Source: an uncultured Paracoccaceae bacterium
Lineage (GTDB): Bacteria > Pseudomonadota > Alphaproteobacteria > Rhodobacterales > Rhodobacteraceae
Assembly: GCA_937927675.1 (NCBI GenBank)
Contig: CALBSG010000100.1
Location: 1 to 29,025 of the forward strand
Length of the DNA stretch: 29,025 nt
Reading direction: 5' to 3'
In this document: piece by piece, positions 22,701 through 29,025 of the stretch
Position numbering within the stretch: the first letter of the stretch is position 1
Layout of the letters: every line of letters starts with the position of its first letter
Made by a program: the position numbers and the translations under genes
The notes under the pieces: model-generated
Told to the model about the DNA's origin: nothing
Seen by the model: the letters and a program-made list of their open reading frames with translations, nothing else
Databases searched by the model: none

Positions 22701-24362
22701 TCAGTTGGCCTGACGGCGCAGGAAGGCCGGAATCTCGATCCGGTCCTGATCGCCGCCATGGTCCTGCTCGTCGTCATAGGCGGTGACCGGCGGTTGGGCG
22801 CGGCCCATCGGGGCGCGATCCGCTGCGGGTTCGGCATGACCGCCACCCGCCATCCGGCTGATCAGACCACCGATGCCAAAGCGCGGACGGCTTTCTGCCG
22901 GCTTCGGCGCAGGGGCGGCTTGGCGTGCGGCCTGCGGTTGGCCCATGGCACCACGTGCGGTGGGTTGCGGCGCCGGGCCTTTCGACACGGCGGCTTGCAG
23001 ACGGGCGATTGCCGCAGCAGACGGCGCGCCGGGCTTGGGCGCGACAAAGCTTTGCGCGTCGGCATCCAGCGCCGCGGTAGAGCGGGCGACCTGCGGGGCC
23101 TGCGGTTGCGGGCGGTAGGCCGGCGGCGGCAGGTCATTCTCGTTGATGTCTTCGGCTTCGGCCGCATAGCTCGGCGCGGCAAGATCGTGGTCAAAGAGCG
23201 AAGCTTCGGGGGCATAGGCCATCGGCGCGGGTGCCGGAGCCTGTGCGATCGGGGCCTGCGCCGCAACCGGGGTCGCCACTGGCGAGACCGTCAGGGTCAT
23301 CGGCGCTTCGCGCTTCGGTTCGGGCGCGGTGAAGGTCGCGGCCAAAGGCGCGCCCATCGGGCGGCGGGCCACCGGGGTTTCCGGCTTGGCTTGCGCCACG
23401 TCGATCCCGGTTGCGACCACCGACACCCGCAGGGTGCCTTCCATCGAGGTGTCCAAGGTCGAACCGACGATGATATTGGCGTCGGGGTCCACCTTTTCAC
23501 GAATGATATTGGCGGCTTCGTCCAGTTCAAACAGCGTCAGGTCATAGCCGCCGGTGATGTTGATCAGCACACCTTTGGCGCCATGCAGGCTGATTTCGTC
23601 CAGAAGCGGGTTTGCAATGGCCTTTTCGGCGGCTTGCACGGCGCGATCTTCGCCCGCGGCTTCGCCGGTGCCCATCATGGCCTTGCCCATTTCGTCCATC
23701 ACGGCGCGAACGTCAGCGAAATCAAGGTTGATAAGGCCCGGACGCACCATCAGATCGGTCACGCCTTTGACACCTTGATACAGCACGTCGTCAGCCATCG
23801 CGAAGGCTTCGGTAAAGGTCGTGCGCTCATTGGCCAGACGGAACAGGTTCTGGTTCGGGATGATGATAAGGGTATCGACAACCTTTTGCAGCGCCGCGAT
23901 GCCTTCTTCGGCCTGACGCATGCGCTTGTTGCCCTCGAACTGGAAGGGCTTGGTCACCACGCCGACGGTCAGCACGCCCAACTCACGCGCGGCTTGCGCG
24001 ATGATAGGGGCAGCGCCCGTGCCGGTGCCGCCACCCATGCCAGCGGTGATGAAGCACATGTGTGCGCCCGCCAGATGGTCGACGATTTCTTCAATGGTTT
24101 CTTCGGCAGCAGCGGCACCCACGGTCGGACGCGCACCGGCGCCCAGACCCTCGGTCACCTTGACACCCATCTGGATGCGGGCTTCGGCCTTGGACTGCTG
24201 CAGCGCCTGAGCATCGGTATTCGCAACAACGAACTCCACACCCTCAAGCTGCTGTTCGATCATGTTGTTGACCGCATTGCCGCCCGCCCCGCCAACGCCG
24301 AAGACCGTAATCCGGGGCTTCAGCTCTTCGCGTGCATCGCTCATGATCAAGTTAAGTGCCAT
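22701..24362 (-). CDS. ftsZ: Cell division GTPase FtsZ
   Basis: FtsZ polymerises into the Z ring. The 553-residue protein has the tubulin signature GGGTGTG (110-116), the T7 synergy loop NLDFADV (212-218) and the ITGGYDLTLFE region of the GTPase core, ending at about residue 325. It continues as a long Ala/Pro-rich disordered linker of about 200 residues and ends with the conserved peptide IEIPAFLRRQ that binds FtsA. It is longer than E. coli FtsZ (383), as is common in Alphaproteobacteria. The start at 24362 has AGGCGGA upstream. It is separated from ftsA by 214 bases carrying a good promoter, and it has its own terminator. Confidence 0.97.
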   Translation of the reverse strand: MALNLIMSDAREELKPRITVFGVGGAGGNAVNNMIEQQLEGVEFVVANTDAQALQQSKAEARIQMGVKVTEGLGAGARPTVGAAAAEETIEEIVDHLAGAHMCFITAGMGGGTGTGAAPIIAQAARELGVLTVGVVTKPFQFEGNKRMRQAEEGIAALQKVVDTLIIIPNQNLFRLANERTTFTEAFAMADDVLYQGVKGVTDLMVRPGLINLDFADVRAVMDEMGKAMMGTGEAAGEDRAVQAAEKAIANPLLDEISLHGAKGVLINITGGYDLTLFELDEAANIIREKVDPDANIIVGSTLDTSMEGTLRVSVVATGIDVAQAKPETPVARRPMGAPLAATFTAPEPKREAPMTLTVSPVATPVAAQAPIAQAPAPAPMAYAPEASLFDHDLAAPSYAAEAEDINENDLPPPAYRPQPQAPQVARSTAALDADAQSFVAPKPGAPSAAAIARLQAAVSKGPAPQPTARGAMGQPQAARQAAPAPKPAESRPRFGIGGLISRMAGGGHAEPAADRAPMGRAQPPVTAYDDEQDHGGDQDRIEIPAFLRRQAN

Positions 24363-24463
24363 GTTATGTCCGCCTGCCTTTTTCTGGGCGGTGCGCCCCG
24401 CCAGTTGCCGTTCCGGTCTTCTCGCAACCTGTCCCTAAGTCACGATTTGCCGAATTATCCCCG

Positions 24464-24492
24464 ATTCTATCCACAAGCCGACACAAGGTCAC
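24464..24492 (-). promoter_or_regulatory. Candidate ftsZ promoter
   Basis: On the reverse strand GTGACC (24487-24492) and TAGAAT (24464-24469) are 17 bases apart, about 100 bases before the ftsZ start. A second -10-like GATAAT lies a few bases downstream. This would let ftsZ be expressed apart from ftsQA. Confidence 0.5.
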
Positions 24493-24576
24493 GCGAAAAA
24501 ACGCGCGACCCACAAAATATAGTCCGAATTACGACGGTGTTAGCGGGATCTTGCCGGTGCCGCAGAATATTGCGGA

Positions 24577-25911
24577 TTACCAGTTGTCCTTAAACCACCG
24601 GAAGGCCCGCTTCAGCGACCGCGCCGGATAGCGCTCGGCGGGAATGTCGAAATCCCACCACTCATCCTGCGGATGGGCTGCAAACAGGCACAGGCCAACG
24701 GCGGACGAAAACGCAGGGCCAGTTGCCGCTTGCGGAAGCCCCTGCACACGCAAGGGGCGCCCCATGCGCACGCGGGCGCCCAAGATGCGGCTGGCCAGCC
24801 CGTCAAGGCCGGGGATCTGACTTGCCCCACCGGTCAGCACGATCTGCTGGCTTGGCAGCGTGTCAAAGCCCGCCACATCCAGACGCGCACGCACCTCTTC
24901 CAGAATTTCCTCAACACGCGGGCGCATGATGCCGATCAACTCAGTCCGGCTGACCTGACGGCGATCCTTTTCCCAATCGCCCGAGTCGCCGCCCATCTCG
25001 ATCATCTCGCGATCATCCATGCCCGTGGCATGCACGCCGCCGTGCTTGGTCTTGATCCGCTCGGCCACAGCCATCGGCACTTCCAGCCCCTTGGCGATAT
25101 CCGAGGTCACATGATCGCCGCCCATCCGCACAGCGTCTGAGAAAATCATGTGCTTTTTCATAAAGATAGAAATGCCGGTCGCGCCACCGCCCATGTCGAT
25201 GCAGGCGGCGCCCAACTCTTGCTCGTCTTCAACCAACGAGGAAATCGCCGAAACATAAGACGACGAGGCAATGCCCGCCAATTCCAGATCACAGCGTTTG
25301 ATGCAGTAAAGCAGGTTCTGAATGACCGAGGCATCGACCGTCAGAAGGTGCATGTCACAGGCCAGCCGATTGCCAATCTGCCCACGCGGATCGCCAAGGC
25401 CAGACCGGTGATCCAGCGCAAAGTTGACCGGCTGGGCGTGCAGCACTTCGCGGCCCTCACCCAAAGGCGGCACATCGCATGCAGCCAACACACACGCCAC
25501 ATCCTGTTCGGACACCACGGAATCCTGCAAATCCCATTCGCCCGCCAGACCATAGCTGCGCGGCTCTGCGCCCGAGAAACAGGCAACCACGTGGTCAACC
25601 CGAACATTGGCCATCTTCTGCGCCGCCTGCACGGCAGTACGGATGGCCCGTTCGGTTTCGTTCATCACCGAGATTTCGCCGAAGCGCACGCCGCGCGACC
25701 GCGTCGTGGCTGCCCCGATCACCCGGAACCCGGCGTGACCCGCGATCGAGCCAACCCCGTCGCTTTCGCCCGAAGTGTCGGATCCGTCGAAGTGCAGCAC
25801 AAGGCAAGCGATTTTCGAGGTGCCAACGTCAAGGATGGCCACCACACCACGTTGCATCGCCGCGCGGCGCAAGGCGCGCATCGCGCGCTGGGACTGGTAG
25901 AGATCGGTCAC
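24577..25911 (-). CDS. ftsA: Cell division protein FtsA
   Basis: The 444-residue actin-like ATPase tethers FtsZ to the membrane. The phosphate-1 motif (ILDVGTSKIACLV), the ACIDMGGGATG phosphate-2 motif and the adenosine motif (IVLTGGASQIPGL) are present, as is the extra 1C subdomain typical of FtsA. The C-terminal amphipathic helix SLKRAFRWFKDNW is the membrane-targeting sequence. Translation begins at GTG 25911, overlapping the ftsQ stop by GTGA, so the two are coupled. The length is slightly above E. coli FtsA (420). Confidence 0.96.
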   Translation of the reverse strand: MTDLYQSQRAMRALRRAAMQRGVVAILDVGTSKIACLVLHFDGSDTSGESDGVGSIAGHAGFRVIGAATTRSRGVRFGEISVMNETERAIRTAVQAAQKMANVRVDHVVACFSGAEPRSYGLAGEWDLQDSVVSEQDVACVLAACDVPPLGEGREVLHAQPVNFALDHRSGLGDPRGQIGNRLACDMHLLTVDASVIQNLLYCIKRCDLELAGIASSSYVSAISSLVEDEQELGAACIDMGGGATGISIFMKKHMIFSDAVRMGGDHVTSDIAKGLEVPMAVAERIKTKHGGVHATGMDDREMIEMGGDSGDWEKDRRQVSRTELIGIMRPRVEEILEEVRARLDVAGFDTLPSQQIVLTGGASQIPGLDGLASRILGARVRMGRPLRVQGLPQAATGPAFSSAVGLCLFAAHPQDEWWDFDIPAERYPARSLKRAFRWFKDNW

Positions 25912-26942
25912 AGGTCGCTCTCCGTTTTCTTTTCTTCTTCGGGGATCAGGCCGCGAGCGCGGCGGGCTTGCAGAAGGGCATCTTCCCCAAGCCGCAGAAT
26001 GGGACGCTTTTCATCGCGCAAATCAATGGCCGCAAGGTCACGGCCCAAAAGGTCTTCGGCTTGGTCCAGCGCCAAAAGACGCTCCAGCGCCTGCACCGGG
26101 CGGTCCTCGGGCAACAGCAGACGCTGATTGCGGTCCAGAACCATATCCCAGCGCCGGTCGCCCATGCGAACCAGACCGCGCAGACGCTTCATCATCGGGC
26201 CGGCCGCATCGACCAGCTCCAAGGCTTCAGCGGCGGCTTCATCTGCGCCCTCGCCAACGATCACCGGCAAATCAGGGCGATCGGCGCGCGAGGCTAGTCC
26301 GGCCACACGATGACCTTCGGCGTCCAGCAAGGTCAGCCCTTGCGGTCCACGCCAGATCAGCGCCGGAACCCGTTCGGTGATGGTGACCTGCAACACGCCG
26401 CCCGACCGCACCGCCAGCTCTGCCGCCGCAATGGCGTCCAGCGTCTCGGCCCGTTCGCGCAAGGCATCAAGGTCAAGGTCAAACGAGGAGACCGGGAATT
26501 TCACCTGCAACCGGGAGCGCACAGCATCGGCCAGATCGGGCGAAGCGCCCTCGACCGCCAAAAGACTGACGCGAAACTCCGGACGGGCCTGAAATTGCTC
26601 TTTCAAGCTTTCATAGACGCCTGCAATCGCGGTGCGACGGCCTTCGCTGGCCAGCACCAGCCCGACCACTGCCGTCACAACCAAGGCCGGCAGGCCAACG
26701 CGGAACAGCACGCGAAACACCGGCGTCAACATCAGCCGTTGCATCTTGTAGTCCCAATAGCTCGGCGCCGGATCGTGGCGGCGTGCGCCCTGCGGCCCAG
26801 CCTGCGGCGCCTCGCCCGAGGCCCCCATGGCGGCCCCGCGGGCAGCGCCCATCACGGCGCCTTTCGCAGCCCCGACCAGCGCGCCGGTCAGGCCGCGCGG
26901 CGCAGAGTTCATCGGCGGGGGACGGCGGTTCAGCGGTTGCAT
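25908..26942 (-). CDS. ftsQ: Cell division protein FtsQ
   Basis: The 344-residue bitopic protein links early and late divisome parts. It has a roughly 85-residue cytoplasmic tail, one transmembrane helix (LPALVVTAVVGLVLA), a POTRA domain starting FRVSLLAVEGAS and the FtsQ beta domain with VTITERVPALIWRG. I chose ATG 26942 because GGAGG lies seven bases before it. The in-frame start at 26969 has no such signal. It overlaps ddl by 13 bases. The tail is unusual: a run of GA-x2-GAAKGA-type repeats (about residues 19-42) rich in Gly, Ala and Met. Confidence 0.93.
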   Translation of the reverse strand: MQPLNRRPPPMNSAPRGLTGALVGAAKGAVMGAARGAAMGASGEAPQAGPQGARRHDPAPSYWDYKMQRLMLTPVFRVLFRVGLPALVVTAVVGLVLASEGRRTAIAGVYESLKEQFQARPEFRVSLLAVEGASPDLADAVRSRLQVKFPVSSFDLDLDALRERAETLDAIAAAELAVRSGGVLQVTITERVPALIWRGPQGLTLLDAEGHRVAGLASRADRPDLPVIVGEGADEAAAEALELVDAAGPMMKRLRGLVRMGDRRWDMVLDRNQRLLLPEDRPVQALERLLALDQAEDLLGRDLAAIDLRDEKRPILRLGEDALLQARRARGLIPEEEKKTESDL

Positions 26943-27850
26943 GACGCATCCTCCACCATCCAGCGGCAAAGATCAGGGAAAGCGATCCCGCAATAGGCGG
27001 CCTGTTCGGGCGCCAGAGAGGTCGGCGTCATGCCGGGCTGGGTGTTCGTTTCCAAAAGGATCAGACCGGCCAAGCCGCGTGTTTCGTCCCAGCGAAAATC
27101 AGTGCGGCTGACACCGCGGCACCCCAGCGCCTTGTGGGCACGCAGAGCGTAATCCATGCAAGCGTCCGTGATGTCCTGCGGCACTTCCGCCGGCAGGACA
27201 TGGCGCGAACCACCGGTCGAATATTTGGCGGTATAGTCATACCAGCCTTCGGTGATGATATCGGTCAGGCAAAGCGCCCGGTCGCCCATGACGGCCACCG
27301 TCATCTCCCGCCCTGGCGCATAGGTTTCCACCATCACCACTTCGGGCATGGTTTCGGCCAGTCGCGGCGCGTTCGAGCCGGGATGCACGATATAGACCCC
27401 GACTGACGAGCCTTCGTTGTTCGGCTTGACCACATAGGGCGGGGGCAGCACGTGATGCGCCTCTACCTCTTCGCGGCAGGCCAGACGGCTTTGCACGGTG
27501 GGCAGGCCAGCGGCGGTGTAAACCTCTTTGGCCTTTTGCTTGTCCATCGCAAGCGCAGAGGCCAACACGCCCGAATGGGTATAGGGGATGCGCAGCCATT
27601 CAAGAATGCCTTGAACACAACCATCCTCGCCCCAGCGACCATGCAGCGCATTAAAGGCAACGTCGGGCTTGATGTCGGACAGGCGTGCGGCCAGATCGGG
27701 GCCGCAATCGACCTCGACCACCTCATATCCGGCCTCCCTCAGGGCTTTGGCGCATTCACGCCCAGATGACAGCGAAACCTCCCGCTCTGCGGAGGAACCA
27801 CCCATCAAAACCGCCACTTTGGAGACCATCCGCCCGGATGTTCCCGCCAT
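26930..27850 (-). CDS. ddl: D-alanine--D-alanine ligase
   Basis: The 306-residue ATP-grasp enzyme joins two D-alanines for peptidoglycan. Visible motifs are VAVLMGGSSAEREVSL at the start, ALHGRWGEDGCVQG, PYVVKPNNEGSSVGV (ATP-grasp loop), GREMTVAVMG, and LETNTQPGMTPTSL with the metal-binding Glu/Asn. It sits between murB and ftsQ in the dcw order. The ATG at 27850 lacks a clear Shine-Dalgarno, and an internal ATG at 27829 is an alternative. A small hairpin CGGGG/CCCCG (27870-27884) occupies the 49-base murB-ddl spacer. Confidence 0.95.
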   Translation of the reverse strand: MAGTSGRMVSKVAVLMGGSSAEREVSLSSGRECAKALREAGYEVVEVDCGPDLAARLSDIKPDVAFNALHGRWGEDGCVQGILEWLRIPYTHSGVLASALAMDKQKAKEVYTAAGLPTVQSRLACREEVEAHHVLPPPYVVKPNNEGSSVGVYIVHPGSNAPRLAETMPEVVMVETYAPGREMTVAVMGDRALCLTDIITEGWYDYTAKYSTGGSRHVLPAEVPQDITDACMDYALRAHKALGCRGVSRTDFRWDETRGLAGLILLETNTQPGMTPTSLAPEQAAYCGIAFPDLCRWMVEDASCNR

Positions 27851-27899
27851 GTTTTTACTGCCTCAGTCCGGGGTTAGCCCCCGTGACACTCTTATTGAT

Positions 27900-28826
27900 T
27901 TACCGCGGGGGTTCGCCCACCCGCATGATTTCCCACTCTAGCGTGATACCACTCTGTTGGAAAACCCTTTTTCGCACGTCCTCCCCCAGATTTTCCAAAT
28001 CGGCGGCCGTCGCCCCCCCGATATTGATGAGAAAGTTCGAATGCTTGGGGCTCATCTGCGCGCCACCAAGGGTTGCGCCCCGCATCCCCGCGTCGTCAAT
28101 CACCTTCCACGCCTTCAGGTCCTGACTGTCATCCGCGCGGCCAGTGCTGGAAAATCCGGCCGGATTGCGAAAGGTGGACCCCGCACTGCGGTCTTTCGTC
28201 GGCTGGCTGGCGTCGCGTTTGGCGATCTGGTCCTGCATCCGTGCCTCCAGCGCGTCGGGGTCGCCGGGCACTGCGCGGAATTGCGCCGAAACGATCACCC
28301 AGCCCTCGGGCAAGGTCGAGGCGCGATAGGCCAGATGCAGGTCGGCGGCGGGAATGTCCCTGACCTCACCCGCCCGCGTCACCACTCGCACCGACAGCAG
28401 ATTGTCCGCGACATACGCGCCATAGCAGCCTGCGTTCATCCGCACCGCACCGCCAATGCTGCCCGGAATGGTGCGCAGAAAGGTCAGATCCAGCCCCGCC
28501 TCGGCGGCTTTGCGCGCCACATGCGCATCCAGCGCTGCGGCCCCTGCGGTCACCGTCGTGCCGTCAACCGCAATGCCATTGAACCCGCGTCCCAACCGGA
28601 TCACCACCGCCCGGATGCCGCCATCGCGCACGATCAGGTTTGACCCCACACCCATGGGAAAGACCGCAACAGCCGGATCAAGCGCGGCCAGAAATTCGGC
28701 CAGATCCGCCTCATCCGCGGGAGAAAACAGCCAATCGGCCGGGCCACCGACCCGCAGCCAAGTCAGATCAGCCAAGGGCCGGTTCGGGGTCAGGGTGCCA
28801 CGGGGGGTAGGAAGCGTCTGGGTCAT
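27900..28826 (-). CDS. murB: UDP-N-acetylenolpyruvoylglucosamine reductase MurB
   Basis: MurB reduces UDP-GlcNAc-enolpyruvate to UDP-MurNAc with NADPH and FAD. The roughly 308-residue protein shows the FAD-binding stretches TWLRVGGPADWLF, MGVGSNLIVRDGG and PGSIGGAVRMNAGCYG. The catalytic serine is in RSAGSTFRNP, and the C-terminal HSNFLINIGGATAADLE is the type II (short) MurB pattern. I preferred ATG 28826 (MTQTLPTPRG) over a GTG at 28850. Neither has a strong Shine-Dalgarno. Confidence 0.95.
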   Translation of the reverse strand: MTQTLPTPRGTLTPNRPLADLTWLRVGGPADWLFSPADEADLAEFLAALDPAVAVFPMGVGSNLIVRDGGIRAVVIRLGRGFNGIAVDGTTVTAGAAALDAHVARKAAEAGLDLTFLRTIPGSIGGAVRMNAGCYGAYVADNLLSVRVVTRAGEVRDIPAADLHLAYRASTLPEGWVIVSAQFRAVPGDPDALEARMQDQIAKRDASQPTKDRSAGSTFRNPAGFSSTGRADDSQDLKAWKVIDDAGMRGATLGGAQMSPKHSNFLINIGGATAADLENLGEDVRKRVFQQSGITLEWEIMRVGEPPR

Positions 28827-28855
28827 ACACAACTGATAGGGGCAATCCACCGAAT

Positions 28856-28869
28856 GGGCAATATTGCCC
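28856..28869. repeat. Perfect 14-base palindrome upstream of murB
   Basis: GGGCAATATTGCCC lies 30 bases before the murB ATG and 3 bases after the DUF2484 stop. It could be a small hairpin or a protein site in this 46-base gap. No T-run follows. Confidence 0.6.
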
Positions 28870-28872
28870 TTC

Positions 28873-29012
28873 CTAAGCGATGAATTGCTTCAGCCAACGC
28901 CAGGCATGCAGCAAGGGCCAACGCAAGACTGACCCGGCAGCCCCCAAAAACACCGCACCCCAGACCAGCCCATTGGCCCAAGTGATCCAAATCAGGATCG
29001 GCAGGCCCACCG
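28873..29012 (-). CDS. DUF2484 family protein, C-terminal fragment
   Basis: The reverse strand encodes about 46 residues ending with TAG at 28873-28875: a hydrophobic ILIWITWANGLVWGAVFLG segment, then a basic tail with two tryptophans and KQFIA. A small two-helix membrane protein at this spot, between murC and murB, is typical of Rhodobacteraceae DUF2484. The call rests mainly on position and hydrophobicity. The upstream part is missing because the contig ends. The last four codons of the open frame are adapter sequence and are not part of the gene. Confidence 0.6.
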
Positions 29013-29025
29013 AGATCGGAAGAGC
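29013..29025. other. Illumina adapter remnant (not genomic)
   Basis: The final 13 bases are exactly AGATCGGAAGAGC, the shared start of Illumina TruSeq-type adapters. Its place at the very end of the sequence shows untrimmed adapter carried into the assembly. It should be removed before any use of the right end. Confidence 0.95.

Noticed and set aside
22602..24593. 663-codon plus-strand frame opposite ftsZ
   Set aside because: Antisense shadow of ftsZ, rich in His, Arg and Gly, without a recognisable domain.

Overview
This window looks like the end of an alphaproteobacterial contig, most likely from the Rhodobacteraceae. The support is high GC with strong third-position bias, the order murB-ddl-ftsQ-ftsA-ftsZ-lpxC-bamD-recN with a DUF2484 protein next to murB, a DUF1476 (F1-ATPase zeta inhibitor) gene divergent from purC, a free-standing MetH-type B12 domain beside a DUF1638 gene, and an RNase E with a long acidic insertion in its S1 domain. 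No rRNA, tRNA, CRISPR array, transposase or prophage gene was seen.

Layout. 1-2075 (minus) holds the start of a UPF0262 gene and an anomalous 638-codon frame: residues 1 to about 484 are RNase E, and the rest is the C-terminal part of histidinol dehydrogenase. 2076-2528 is a non-coding leader and intergenic block. 2529-5643 encodes a DctB/DctD-like two-component pair whose regulator lacks the sigma-54 contact loop. 5689-8753 is a purine block, purC-purS-(zinc alcohol dehydrogenase)-purQ, in which the dehydrogenase separates purS from purQ and is bracketed by palindromes and a terminator. 8945-9259 is the zeta-subunit gene. 9425-12479 encodes an MprF/LpiA-like aminoacyl-phosphatidylglycerol synthase/flippase and a homocysteine S-methyltransferase. 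12476-14204 is a divergent LysR regulator and Fe/2-oxoglutarate oxygenase pair. 14256-15344 is a PA0069-type radical SAM gene with an alphaproteobacterial LexA box on its promoter. 15497-18901 runs corrinoid protein, tiny membrane protein, DUF1638, FAD-linked D-lactate/glycolate-type dehydrogenase and NTF2-like protein. 18925-29012 (minus) is the end of the dcw cell-wall/division cluster followed by lpxC, bamD and recN.

Functional links. The homocysteine methyltransferase (11466-12479), the B12-binding protein (15497-16192) and possibly DUF1638 (16461-17126) look like parts of a split cobalamin-dependent methyl-transfer system that could replace a one-piece MetH. The leader of the B12 protein can fold as an H-type pseudoknot directly before its Shine-Dalgarno, with a mutually exclusive hairpin. 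This is the best candidate here for an undescribed regulatory element.

Caution. The last 13 bases are exactly the Illumina adapter AGATCGGAAGAGC, so the right end is not genomic. With the RNase E/HisD chimera, joined in a short stretch both proteins could encode, this suggests the assembly contains at least one artefact. The rne-hisD join should be treated as a probable misassembly until reads show otherwise.
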